Positions 8,488 to 16,701 of a stretch of 64,000 nt of DNA are shown in pieces. The notes beneath the pieces were generated by a model. That model worked only from the letters and a program-made list of their open reading frames with translations, was not told where the DNA came from and did not search any database. Made by a program: the position numbers and the translations under genes. The stretch is taken from positions 2,045,141 to 2,109,140 of the forward strand of contig OX638324.1 of the NCBI GenBank assembly GCA_951812825.1, in the 5' to 3' direction. The number at the start of each line of letters is the position of its first letter. Position 1 is the stretch's first letter. This stretch comes from an uncultured Dehalococcoidia bacterium. Lineage in GTDB: Bacteria > Chloroflexota > Dehalococcoidia > Lucifugimonadales > GCA-2712585.

Positions 8488-9174
8488 ATGTCACTAAAGC
8501 GGGTGCTTTTGGTAGGAATCGCAGGGTTGGCGCTGGGACTGGCGGCGGCTTGCGGTGGTGACGAGGAACCTACTCTGCAGGCTACGCCCGTAGCGACGCC
8601 TGTTGCCCCAACACCCGCTCCCACGCAAATTATGCAGCAAACGGAGGAACGCCCCGAAGTTATGAGCAAGAGTTACGACAGCTACCCGGACATGGTTATC
8701 GACGAGGGCAAGCAGTATACGGCGACGGTGAAGACCAGCAAGGGAACCATAGTCCTTGAATTGTTTGCGAATGAAGCGCCGAAGACGGTCAACAACTTCG
8801 TGTTTCTGGCGAGGGAGGGGTTCTACGACGGGGTTATATTCCATCGTGTCATCAGCGGATTCATGATCCAGGGAGGCGATCCGACAGGCACGGGAATGAG
8901 CGGCCCAGGGTATCGCTTCGATGACGAACCTGTGAACAGGCAGTACCTGGCTGGCACGCTGGCTATGGCAAATGCAGGCCCCGACACAAACGGCAGCCAG
9001 TTTTTCATAATGCATAATGACTTTCGCCTTCCGCCCAACTACACTATCTTCGGCAAGGCCACAGAGGGACAGGATGTGGTGAACGCCATTGCGACGACTC
9101 CCACGTCGCCAACGGACCGTCCCCTGGAGGACGTTTACATCGTCAGCGTGACGATTGAGGAGTCAGACGGTTAG
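8488..9174 (+). CDS. Lipoprotein peptidyl-prolyl cis-trans isomerase, cyclophilin type
   Basis: The protein (228 residues from this start) opens with MSLKRVLL, a hydrophobic run and the lipobox LAAAC with the lipidated Cys at residue 22. A Thr/Pro-rich linker and a cyclophilin domain follow. Cyclophilin motifs visible are FHRVISGFMIQGGDPTGTG and NTNGSQFFI-like DTNGSQFFIMH. It should catalyse proline isomerisation of exported proteins on the outer face of the membrane. A start at 8455 is also possible but would put 11 residues before the signal peptide. A strong hairpin follows the gene at 9214. Confidence 0.94.
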   Translation: MSLKRVLLVGIAGLALGLAAACGGDEEPTLQATPVATPVAPTPAPTQIMQQTEERPEVMSKSYDSYPDMVIDEGKQYTATVKTSKGTIVLELFANEAPKTVNNFVFLAREGFYDGVIFHRVISGFMIQGGDPTGTGMSGPGYRFDDEPVNRQYLAGTLAMANAGPDTNGSQFFIMHNDFRLPPNYTIFGKATEGQDVVNAIATTPTSPTDRPLEDVYIVSVTIEESDG

Positions 9175-9213
9175 GTGAGGTCAACGGCCTAGGCTGATAT
9201 AGCGAACACGACA

Positions 9214-9238
9214 GAGGGCGGGTTTTACACCCGCCCTC
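9214..9238. terminator. Hairpin terminator between convergent genes
   Basis: GAGGGCGGGT and ACCCGCCCTC form a perfect 10-bp stem with a 5-nt loop. It lies 40 nt after the cyclophilin stop and 31 nt after the rhodanese stop on the other strand, so it may serve both. No long T-run follows on either side. Confidence 0.7.
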
Positions 9239-9268
9239 ACGCGTTTCAGGGAAATTGGGAAGGGGCCG

Positions 9269-9640
9269 TTAGTCGTCGGATGGGGTTACGAAGGGATATT
9301 CCTTCTTCCAGCCGCTGAAGCCGGGTTCCATGTAGGCGACGTTGGTGTAGCCCATCTGGATAAGGGTCTGCCCTGCCAGGGCAGCTCTACCGGAACCCCC
9401 TCAATGGGCGATGATGCAGGCGCTTTTGTCCGGCACCTGTTTCTCGATGCTGCCTTCGATGCGGCCTCGGGCAATGAGGGTTGCGCCTTCTATGTGACCT
9501 TCGGCCCATTCGTTGGGTTCTCTAACGTCGAGGATGACGATTTCTTCTCCGGCGGCGAGCCGGTCGTGGGCTTCCTTCAAGGGTACGTTTGGCACGGCCT
9601 TCTGGGCGGCCTCTACCATCTTCTTTCCTACGTTTTCCAA
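9269..9640 (-). CDS. Rhodanese-family sulfurtransferase with in-frame TGA (predicted selenocysteine) at the catalytic position
   Basis: From a TTG at 9640 (AGGAGA 7 nt before it) the frame runs 79 codons to TGA at 9401-9403. It then continues for 43 codons in the same frame to TAA at 9269. The joined product is a complete 123-residue rhodanese: VILDVREPNEW and GHIEGA before the TGA, then GGSGRAALAGQTL, MGYTNVAYMEPGF and GW after it. Rhodaneses have Cys-x4-Arg at the active site (CGSGGRAAL type). Here TGA stands exactly where Cys belongs. A SECIS-like hairpin starts 16 nt after the TGA. Other genes here end in TGA, so the code is standard. A Cys-to-stop mutation is the alternative; retained conservation after the stop argues against it. 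Confidence 0.8.
9368..9384 (-). promoter_or_regulatory. Candidate bacterial SECIS apical hairpin
   Basis: Read on the minus strand, CTGCCCT and AGGGCAG form a perfect 7-bp stem with the 3-nt loop GGC. The stem begins 16 nt after the TGA, and the loop 23 nt after it. Known bacterial SECIS elements lie directly downstream of UGA within the coding region and have a short apical loop with a G in its first two positions. This hairpin meets those rules. It also encodes part of the conserved ALAGQ region, so the hairpin could be partly coincidental. Confidence 0.65.
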
Positions 9641-9764
9641 GGGCTTTCTCCTTTGCTTGCGGCAGTTGCATCAAGAGATAGCATAAAGGGGGCTGGTAGT
9701 CAATTGTGGGGATAGGGAGAGTGGATCGATTCGGTATGAGGTGTATGAATCGCCGGTGGGTTGA

Positions 9765-9770
9765 TATACT
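9765..9770 (+). promoter_or_regulatory. Putative -10 box TATACT
   Basis: TATACT lies 22 nt before the GTG of the next gene, with AGGAAAAG between them as a possible ribosome binding site. No clear -35 is seen. Confidence 0.4.
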
Positions 9771-9792
9771 ATAGTTGTAGGAAAAGATTCTC

Positions 9793-10401
9793 GTGGTGCA
9801 GGTTGACATGAATCGGATGAAGAGCGCCTTTGAGCTGGCAATGGAGCGGGCGATGGAGTTGGAGGAGCCAGACGAAGAGCAGAAGCTGGAGTGGGAGCTG
9901 GGGCCGAGGGGCCGCAGGCTGGCGGGAGCGTTCCTAAAGGGGCAGGGCGCGCCCTTCACGACTATTGAAGGGGAGCCGTCCCAGCGTCGGGCCTACCTGG
10001 TGAAGGGGATGATGGAAGCTCTGGTTTCCAACCTGCAGCTTCCAAAATCGGACGGCGCAAATTACACGAATGAGAGAGTCATTGAGGGAATTCAGCGGCT
10101 GCTTACCGGCAAGGCGGAGGTCAAGGAATTGTTGGAGCGGATCAAGTACGTGACGGACCAGTACCGCCAGTTCGGCATGCCGCAGCGAGAGCAGGCCTAC
10201 GCCCAGTTGAAGGCGCAGTTCGAGACCCAGGTGATGGGGGCCATGGCGCGGCAGATGGGGCAGCCGGCGCAGGGTATGCAGGTAAACGTAGAGACGATGC
10301 CGGAGTTTCAACAACAGTGGCTGTCCGTTTCCAGCCAGATGGACTTGCAGTATGAGCAGCATCTGGAGGATTTCAGGAAGCAGCTGCTGGGGTTGGCCTG
10401 A
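9793..10401 (+). CDS. Alpha-helical protein of unknown function
   Basis: I do not recognise this 202-residue soluble protein. It is rich in Glu, Gln, Arg and Met, with long heptad-like stretches such as MERAMELEEPDEEQKLEWE and a Gln/Met-rich C-terminal third, so it is probably helical. There is no membrane segment. The GTG start follows AGGAAAAG and a TATACT box. Its stop is separated from the next start by one nucleotide, so the two genes should be translated together and may encode partners. Confidence 0.65.
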   Translation: MVQVDMNRMKSAFELAMERAMELEEPDEEQKLEWELGPRGRRLAGAFLKGQGAPFTTIEGEPSQRRAYLVKGMMEALVSNLQLPKSDGANYTNERVIEGIQRLLTGKAEVKELLERIKYVTDQYRQFGMPQREQAYAQLKAQFETQVMGAMARQMGQPAQGMQVNVETMPEFQQQWLSVSSQMDLQYEQHLEDFRKQLLGLA

Positions 10402-10402
10402 G

Positions 10403-11119
10403 ATGCGTGACTACGACGGGGACTTGCGGCGTCTGATGGACGCGGCGGCGCGCACCGAGGTGGTTAGGACGCCACGGCAACTGCTCCTGACCTTTGGCGT
10501 CACGAAGCTGGACTATTACGTAGTAACGGAGCCTTCCTACAGCGAGGTGATTCCGGGGTCTCCGGAAGCAGTGGTACGGGAGGGCCGGGTATCGGCTCAG
10601 CGGCCGTCGGTGGTCACGCCGGGCTACATGAGCCGGCTGGAAGGCTTTGGGGACGACGCCTATCGGTACTTCGACGATCTGGCCCGCCAGGTTGGGGCCA
10701 ACTCTCCGGGACTTCTGTACAGCTACTCCAACGAGCCGGGTGAGATGAACATTGTGGAGGGGACGTCCCGGGAGATTGCCGAGCGGATCAACAACCGGCT
10801 TGAAAGCGACGACAAGAGCCATTCAGCCGTGATTCGGGGCGTGGACGAGTTGTGGGACGTGTCCCTGCTGAAGTTCATTTTCGAGTACACAATGGCGTCT
10901 ATTTCGGCCAACGTGGACGAGTTGGGCAGCCGGGGGCTGATGAGTCCAGACCCGCGTCACGGCGTTCCGAGGGCGGCCATTCATCGGATAGAGTCCCTGT
11001 TTCTGCGGGCGGAGCATGGCGAGGACCCAACGGAGTTGAAGCAGGAACTTGACCGTTGGGACCTGTTCGAACGGTACCAGGACAGGTTTTTCGGGTTGTT
11101 CAAGAGGAGAGTTGGCTAG
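10403..11119 (+). CDS. Protein of unknown function, partner gene of the preceding one
   Basis: This 238-residue soluble protein has no motif I can name. It starts MRDYDGDLRRLMDAA, has a mid region rich in aromatic residues (DYYVVTEPSY), and ends with basic, helical sequence. The ATG at 10403 begins one nucleotide after the previous stop; a longer frame from 10352 would overlap that gene. The ABC exporter genes follow after 160 nt. Whether they share a transcript is unclear, since the gap has room for a promoter. Confidence 0.65.
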   Translation: MRDYDGDLRRLMDAAARTEVVRTPRQLLLTFGVTKLDYYVVTEPSYSEVIPGSPEAVVREGRVSAQRPSVVTPGYMSRLEGFGDDAYRYFDDLARQVGANSPGLLYSYSNEPGEMNIVEGTSREIAERINNRLESDDKSHSAVIRGVDELWDVSLLKFIFEYTMASISANVDELGSRGLMSPDPRHGVPRAAIHRIESLFLRAEHGEDPTELKQELDRWDLFERYQDRFFGLFKRRVG

Positions 11120-11279
11120 GGAATCAAAGGGCTTTGACCGCGCTTTCCCTTGACCGGAACGAATGTTGTGCCAGAATATCAGGCCCTGTTCTTCAATTGC
11201 GAGGGCGCTTGGGTTTCAATAGAAGCAAAACCATCTTGGAAGTAAAGGTGCGTCTACCGGTAACGGACGCGAGAGGTAA

Positions 11280-12320
11280 GTGATTTTGGCGAATAGCAAC
11301 GTGATCATTCAGGTTGAGGACCTGGTCAAGGTATACCCGGGCGGGACCAGGGCCGTTAATGAGGTGAACTTTTCCGTGGAGCAGGGGGAGTTTTTCGGCT
11401 TCCTAGGGCCTAATGGGGCAGGAAAGAGCACAACGATGAAGATTCTGGGAACGCTGTTGGGGAGAACCTCCGGCCTGGCGATGGTGGGGGGATATGACGT
11501 GACGCGGAACCCGAAGGAGGTGCGGCGTACCATTGGGTTCGCCATGCAGGAGGTGGGGTTGGACGATCTGGCGACGGGTTGGGACTTTCTGGTGATGCAG
11601 GGGCTTCTCTACGGGATGAGCCGCAGGGAGGCGAAAGCCAGGACGGAGGAACTGCTGGAGCTGGTGGCGCTAACGGACGTGGCAAAGCGGAAAGTGGGTG
11701 CGTACTCCGGCGGGATGCGCCGGCGCATCGACCTGGCAGCGGCGTTGGTGCATCGTCCGGCGGTGCTCTTTCTGGACGAGCCGACCACCGGGCTGGACCC
11801 TCAGAGTCGTCTGGCCATCTGGGAGCATCTGGAGCAGCTTAACCGGGAGGGAATTACCATCTTTCTCACCACGCAGATGATGGAGGAAGCTGATCACCTC
11901 TGTGAGCGGATAGCCATAATCGACCGGGGAGAGATTGTGGCGGAAGGCAAGCCGGCGGAGTTGAAGTCCGAGGTGGGGGACGACCTGGTGGTGTTGACGG
12001 TTGCGGGTGAGGATGAAGCCGAGCGGCATGGCCAAGCGGAACGGGCGCTGGAGTTGCTTACACCACTGGAGTACGTGGACGAAGCTTTTGCCACAGACGG
12101 CAGCGTGTCGGTGAGCGTGAAGGATGGCGGGGCGGCTATTCCCAGCCTGCTTCAGGCGCTGGGCAGGGAGGATATCGCCATCGTGAATCTGTCCCTCACC
12201 AGGCCCACTTTAGACGACGTTTTCCTGAAGCATACGGGACGGACAATCAGGGAAGAGGAAGCCGGCGGGGATGAATTCAACCGGGTGATGGGCCAATGGA
12301 TGGGGGTTAGCAGGAGATAG
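11280..12320 (+). CDS. ABC transporter ATP-binding protein, DrrA-type exporter
   Basis: The 346-residue protein has all ABC ATPase motifs: Walker A GPNGAGKST near 43-51, a Q-loop at MQEVGLD, the signature YSGGMRRR, Walker B VLFLDEPTTGLDP and a later H-loop region. The C-terminal extension with LTRPTLDDVFLKHTG is typical of the daunorubicin-resistance (DrrA/CcmA) exporters. It powers export by the permease encoded 2 nt downstream. The GTG start follows GAGAGGTAA. The substrate is unknown: drug, lipid or polysaccharide are all possible. Confidence 0.95.
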   Translation: MILANSNVIIQVEDLVKVYPGGTRAVNEVNFSVEQGEFFGFLGPNGAGKSTTMKILGTLLGRTSGLAMVGGYDVTRNPKEVRRTIGFAMQEVGLDDLATGWDFLVMQGLLYGMSRREAKARTEELLELVALTDVAKRKVGAYSGGMRRRIDLAAALVHRPAVLFLDEPTTGLDPQSRLAIWEHLEQLNREGITIFLTTQMMEEADHLCERIAIIDRGEIVAEGKPAELKSEVGDDLVVLTVAGEDEAERHGQAERALELLTPLEYVDEAFATDGSVSVSVKDGGAAIPSLLQALGREDIAIVNLSLTRPTLDDVFLKHTGRTIREEEAGGDEFNRVMGQWMGVSRR

Positions 12321-12322
12321 AA

Positions 12323-13084
12323 ATGGCAGTATTTCGAGAAACCTACTACATCTACCTAAGAAACCTGAGGGTCTGGCTGATGCCGGCGACCTTTCTTCCG
12401 CCCCTCTTCATTTCGGGCGTCCTGTACGTGCTCTTCGCGGCCACTTTTACGGAGGTGACGCAGCTGGGGGGATTCTCGACGGGGGACTACGATGCGTTTC
12501 TGGTGGCGTGGATAATTGTACAGGCGGTGGTGTTCAGCGGAGGAGATTCGGGCTTCGCCCTGCTGACGGACGTAATGTCCGGTTACTTCGAGAAGTTGCT
12601 GCTGGCGCCGATCAACCGGTTCTCGATCCTGTTTGGCAGCCTGCTGGTATCAGGGACGCGGGCCATGTTTCAGGGGGTGGTGATAGTGGTGATTGCTCTG
12701 GCTTTGGGGGTTACCTTCAAAACGGGGGTGTTGGGGGTGCTGGCCCTCTTGGGATTTGCCGCGGTGTTCGGTCTGGCCTGGGCGTGTCTGAGCATCATCA
12801 TTGCGTTGAAGACGAAAAATGCTCAGGCGACCCAGTCGTCCTTCGTCCTGTTCTTCCCGTTCGTATTCCTGACCACGGCCTTTATGCCGGAGGACCTGCT
12901 CAGCGGCTGGTTCAGGATTGCGGTGAAGGCCAATCCGGTTACCTACGTGACTGAAGCCATGCGGGCAATAGTGGTGGAAGGTTGGGAGATGGGTGTGATT
13001 CTGACAGGGCTTTGGGTGACGGTTGCGATGGTGAGCGTGCTGATGATAGTGACCACGTGGCTGTATAGAAGGGTGACGGTTTAA
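12323..13084 (+). CDS. ABC-2 type transporter permease
   Basis: The 253-residue membrane protein has about six hydrophobic segments and the ABC-2 layout. It includes a conserved region around FRIAVKANPVTYVTEAMR near the C-terminus and an early periplasmic loop. It partners the DrrA-type ATPase encoded immediately upstream. Together they form a minimal two-gene exporter. A dispersed repeat follows the stop before the convergent stress-protein gene. Confidence 0.93.
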   Translation: MAVFRETYYIYLRNLRVWLMPATFLPPLFISGVLYVLFAATFTEVTQLGGFSTGDYDAFLVAWIIVQAVVFSGGDSGFALLTDVMSGYFEKLLLAPINRFSILFGSLLVSGTRAMFQGVVIVVIALALGVTFKTGVLGVLALLGFAAVFGLAWACLSIIIALKTKNAQATQSSFVLFFPFVFLTTAFMPEDLLSGWFRIAVKANPVTYVTEAMRAIVVEGWEMGVILTGLWVTVAMVSVLMIVTTWLYRRVTV

Positions 13085-13104
13085 CGGATGATGTTCCGAG
13101 GGGG

Positions 13105-13170
13105 GTTCACCCCCATCCCTTCGGCAAGCTCAGGGCAGGCTCAAATCTTCCACCATCAATGGGGAAGGGG
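13105..13170. repeat. Dispersed intergenic repeat copy
   Basis: It contains TTCACCCCCATCCC, then TTCGGCAAGCTCAGGGCAGG, then a CAATGGGGAAGGGG end. The middle block is nearly identical to the copies at 48190 and, more loosely, 56060. It lies between convergent genes. Confidence 0.7.
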
Positions 13171-13186
13171 TTTGTTGAGGGCGGGG

Positions 13187-14176
13187 TTAGTCGGGGCGTA
13201 CTAGCAGGACGGGGGCGGTGGAGGTGGAGACCACGCGGTCTGCGACGCTTCCCATGATTGCCCGCCCCAGACCGGCCCTGCCGCGGCTGGTCATTACTAT
13301 CATGCTGTTGGCGTGCTGGTCAGCCGTCTCAACAATGTTGGCGGCGGCGTCGCCCACGAGGACAATGAAGTCTATATTTTCCAGGCCCTGCTGCTTCAGC
13401 TCTTCAACTTTGAGCACCAGGTAGCCCTTGGAGGCGTCCTCAACGGCAGTGAGCATGTCGGGATAGCCTGCGGGCCACTCGCTGGCCATGGACATTTGCA
13501 TGGTGGAAGAGGCCACGCGGAGGAGAAGGATTTTGGCGTCGATCCGGCCGGCGAGATCGATGGCTGTAGCAAGGGACTTTTCGGAGGTTTCCGAGCCGTC
13601 CAAGGGCACGATAAGGGTGTCGATTTCTGCGGGACCTTCAAAATCCTGGGCGGGAATGTCGGGGCGTTCCAGGTGTATGGAGAAAGATTCTCCCTGTCTC
13701 CAGGACTCGCGCTCAAGCCGGTCTTCATCAATCTCAGGACGGACGATGAGCATGGGGTTGGAGGAGTTGTGGAGGACCCGGTCGGTAACGCTGCCGACGA
13801 TGAGGCGTCCAATTCCCGTACGGCCGTGGGTGGACATGGCCACGAGGGTCTTGAGAAAGTCTTTGCTAGATTCGGTGGTTATGGCAGAGACGGGATCTTC
13901 GAAGGAGATAACCTGGTCCACCTGGACATCCTCAATACTCAGCTGGAGGTTGGCAAGATAGCTCTGGGCGCGTTCTCGCAGCCTCTCGCGGGCCTCGTTA
14001 GCCTTGATTTCGACCATGGGTCCAATATAGTCAACGGGGAGGGAGTTTTCGTCGAATTCGACGGCCCGCAGGAGGGAGACCTCCGATTCGAAGGCGCCGG
14101 CCAGAAGCCTGACGTACGGCAGCACTGCTTCGGAGCGCTTCGAACCGTCGAAGGGAACGATAATGCGTGTGAACAC
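13187..14176 (-). CDS. Tandem universal stress protein (two UspA domains)
   Basis: The product (329 residues from the GTG at 14176) contains two UspA domains. Each starts with an IIVPFDGS or LIVPLDGS strand, and each ends with the nucleotide-binding loop and C-terminal strand (GRTGIGRLIVGSVTDRV and GRAGLGRAIMGSVADRV). UspA proteins bind ATP and act in stress survival. The GTG follows AAGGGGG and aligns with the family's normal N-terminus. The longer frame back to 14371 is basic and unlike USP. The gene is divergent from the D-aminoacylase gene. Confidence 0.92.
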   Translation of the reverse strand: MFTRIIVPFDGSKRSEAVLPYVRLLAGAFESEVSLLRAVEFDENSLPVDYIGPMVEIKANEARERLRERAQSYLANLQLSIEDVQVDQVISFEDPVSAITTESSKDFLKTLVAMSTHGRTGIGRLIVGSVTDRVLHNSSNPMLIVRPEIDEDRLERESWRQGESFSIHLERPDIPAQDFEGPAEIDTLIVPLDGSETSEKSLATAIDLAGRIDAKILLLRVASSTMQMSMASEWPAGYPDMLTAVEDASKGYLVLKVEELKQQGLENIDFIVLVGDAAANIVETADQHANSMIVMTSRGRAGLGRAIMGSVADRVVSTSTAPVLLVRPD

Positions 14177-14327
14177 GGAACCCCCTTTTGAGACAGCGGA
14201 GCTTAATGCGAAAAGTATATTCATAGTAGTGGGTACGGTCAACATTGTGTACTCGTTCCTGGGGAACGCGGCTGTGCTATGATGGTGGCCCAGGGCAGGA
14301 TGATGCCTTGGGCGTTGGAGGTGAAGG

Positions 14328-15902
14328 ATGCTGGACCTGCTTATTAAGGGCGGCTTGGTAATTGACGGCACGGGAAGTCCGGGGTATTACGCTGCAGTGG
14401 GGATTGAGGGAGACACGGTGCGTATCCTGCGGGGCGACGCTTCCGGTGTGGAGGCGGCGGAGACCATCGACGCAACGGGCAAGGTGGTCTGTCCCGGATT
14501 CATCGACTTGCACTGTCACACGGGGCTGACGATTCTGGGCGAGCCGCGTCACGAGCCGAAGGTCCGCCAGGGGGTCACCACGGAGCTGGTGGGGATTGAC
14601 GGCATCTCCCACGCGCCATTCAAGACGCAGGATGAGCTACACCGGTACATCTGGCTGGACGCGGGCCTGAACGGTTACCCGCCTCTGCCGGCGGACTGGC
14701 TCACGGTGGCGGAGCAGTTGGGGAAGTACGACAACAAGGTATCGGTGAACGTGGCGTTCATTCTTGGCAATTCGCCGGTGAGAATCTGGGGGGTGGGCTG
14801 GAACGACAGGCCGGCGACAGGCACGGAACTGGAGGAGATGAAGTCGGTGACAAGGGAGGCGATGGAGGAAGGGGCTTGGGGCCTTTCTACCGGCTTGGAC
14901 TATCCGCCCGGGGCCTACGCCGATACGGACGAACTGGCGGCGCTGATGGGAACGGTGGCACGTTTCGGGGGATTCTACCACACCCACACGAGGACCGAGA
15001 TGAAGAAGGTGAGCCTGCTGGCGCCGTGGGATGAGGCGCTGGAGATTGGGCGCAGAAGCGGGGCGGCGGTGCATCTCACCCACTACCGGCAGAGCACGCA
15101 GGGAGAGGGGAGCCACTGGGACTATCTGGACCTGGTGGACGACGCGCGGGAGCAGGGGATGGACGTGACTTTCGACTGCTATACGTACCCTTACTCCGGG
15201 ACCAGCGCGACTATCGCCATACCGAACTGGGCCAAGGACGGCGGGCCGGAGGCGCTGATGGCGGCGCTGCAGGACCCGGAGGCGCGGGCCAGGATGAAGA
15301 GGGAGATATCGCCGGTGCGGCTGGAGGAGAGCTGGTTGACGCATTTCGTGCAGCCGCAAAACAAGGTCTACGAAGGGCATCGTCCGGTGGACATCGCGGA
15401 GCTGCGCGGGGAGGACCCGGCGGAGGTCTTTTTCGATTTGCTAGTTGAGGAGAAGTTGGGGATTTCGATTGTTGGGTTGGGCACTAACCCGCAGACGCTG
15501 CCGGACTTTGTGTCGCACCCCTGCGGGATGATTGCCAGCGACGCCATACTTCTGGGAGAGTACCCGAGTCCCCGAAGCTACGGCTGCTTTCCGGTGGTGC
15601 TGGCGGAGTTTGTGCGGGCGGAGCGGCATCTGAGGCTGCCGGAGGCCATCCGCAAGATGACTTCCTTCCCTGCGCAGCGGATGGGGATTCCGGACCGGGG
15701 GCTGCTGATTGACGGGATGAGGGCGGACATTGTGGTGTTCGACCCGAAGACGGTGAAAGCTCCGGCGACGAAGCTGCAACCGAAGCAGTTCCCGGTGGGG
15801 ATTGACTACGTGATAGTGAACGGCCAGGTGGTGGTGAGGGATTCTGAGCATACGGGAGCGCTGCCGGGACGTGGAATCCGGCGAGGACGCGCCACTACGT
15901 AG
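14328..15902 (+). CDS. N-acyl-D-amino-acid deacylase family amidohydrolase
   Basis: The 524-residue protein starts with the amidohydrolase beta-strand MLDLLIKGGLVIDGTG. It has metal ligands in FIDLHCHTG near 60-68, the GVTTELVG motif of D-aminoacylases, HTRTE and HLTHYR regions, and the late catalytic aspartate in MIASDA. The C-terminal part ends with the usual IVVFDP strand. Such enzymes hydrolyse N-acyl-D-amino acids or related N-acyl compounds; exact specificity is unknown. GGAGGTGAAGG precedes the ATG. It faces away from the stress-protein gene. Confidence 0.93.
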   Translation: MLDLLIKGGLVIDGTGSPGYYAAVGIEGDTVRILRGDASGVEAAETIDATGKVVCPGFIDLHCHTGLTILGEPRHEPKVRQGVTTELVGIDGISHAPFKTQDELHRYIWLDAGLNGYPPLPADWLTVAEQLGKYDNKVSVNVAFILGNSPVRIWGVGWNDRPATGTELEEMKSVTREAMEEGAWGLSTGLDYPPGAYADTDELAALMGTVARFGGFYHTHTRTEMKKVSLLAPWDEALEIGRRSGAAVHLTHYRQSTQGEGSHWDYLDLVDDAREQGMDVTFDCYTYPYSGTSATIAIPNWAKDGGPEALMAALQDPEARARMKREISPVRLEESWLTHFVQPQNKVYEGHRPVDIAELRGEDPAEVFFDLLVEEKLGISIVGLGTNPQTLPDFVSHPCGMIASDAILLGEYPSPRSYGCFPVVLAEFVRAERHLRLPEAIRKMTSFPAQRMGIPDRGLLIDGMRADIVVFDPKTVKAPATKLQPKQFPVGIDYVIVNGQVVVRDSEHTGALPGRGIRRGRATT

Positions 15903-15913
15903 GGGCGGGCGGG

Positions 15914-16504
15914 CTAGTCTACGGGGACCTTTGCCTCTTCCAGCAGGCGGGGCCGCCGCCGGAAGTACTCCTGCTCCAAAAGACCCATCACTGTTGAGTC
16001 GTACCACTCGCCGTCTTTCGGGTGGGTGCTTCTGAGGTGGCCTTCGAGGAGGAATCCAAGCCTTTCACACATGTGCCGGGCGTGGATGTTGTAGTCGGGG
16101 ACGTCGACCCAGGCGCGGTGGAGCTTGTAGGTGGAGAAGGTGACGTCGAGAAGTTCAAGCAGGGCGGCGGAGCCGAAGTGGTGGAGCCAGAGGTCCTGGC
16201 GGCCGATTATCAGGAAGAGCTGAGCTTCGTGGAGGGGAGCTTCAATGAGCATCTGGGCTTCGCCGATGTGTCCTTCGTTGGCGTCGTAGACGGAGAATAT
16301 CTTCCTGTCAGGGTCGTTGAAGATGCGCTCCCATTCCTCGTCGCCTGCCTGGATGGAAGTCTTGGGTGAGTAGCCGATGTGGAGGGGCTCGCCATCATCA
16401 TCGGCGCCGTACCACATGGTCATGACCTCCGGGTTTTGGAGCCAGTTCGCCATCCGCTCCACGTCTTCGCGAGACACGTCGGTGAGTCTTACTTCCGGTA
16501 CCAT
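15914..16504 (-). CDS. GNAT-family N-acetyltransferase
   Basis: The protein (196 residues) has the RimJ/RimL-like acetyltransferase layout, with LTDVSREDVERMANW at the start, the IGRQDLW acetyl-CoA strand region, and HARHMCERLGFLLEG near the C-terminus. It probably transfers an acetyl group to an amino group of a protein or small molecule. I chose the ATG at 16504 because AAGGAGGA sits 7 nt before it; an in-frame ATG at 16594 has no such site. It converges on the D-aminoacylase gene with an 11-nt gap. Confidence 0.9.
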   Translation of the reverse strand: MVPEVRLTDVSREDVERMANWLQNPEVMTMWYGADDDGEPLHIGYSPKTSIQAGDEEWERIFNDPDRKIFSVYDANEGHIGEAQMLIEAPLHEAQLFLIIGRQDLWLHHFGSAALLELLDVTFSTYKLHRAWVDVPDYNIHARHMCERLGFLLEGHLRSTHPKDGEWYDSTVMGLLEQEYFRRRPRLLEEAKVPVD

Positions 16505-16669
16505 AGCGTCCTCCTTCTGCAGGCGGTATTGGCCTTGATTGAATGGCTGGCTTAAGTTGAGATTAAGCGGAAACGGGGCTTTAGTCAACCGCATTGGGGG
16601 ATTGAGGACGGAAGATGGTCGCCCCGGGACTGGGGGTTGATGGCTGGCTCTAATCTCTGACTTTGGCGG

Positions 16670-16675
16670 TATAAT
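16670..16675 (+). promoter_or_regulatory. Putative -10 box TATAAT
   Basis: A consensus TATAAT lies 26 nt before the ogt-type gene's ATG. The -35 region is not recognisable. Confidence 0.45.
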
Positions 16676-16701
16676 GGCAGAGGCAGAGGAGTTTGAAGCT
16701 G

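Noticed and set aside
9401-9640. Rhodanese as a 79-residue truncated protein or pseudogene
   Set aside because: The frame continues past the TGA for 43 codons with conserved rhodanese sequence, and the TGA is at the catalytic Cys position with a hairpin after it.
13187-14371. Long form of the stress protein with 65 extra N-terminal residues
   Set aside because: The extra part is Pro/His-rich and unlike UspA. A GTG with AAGGGGG before it marks the family start at 14176.
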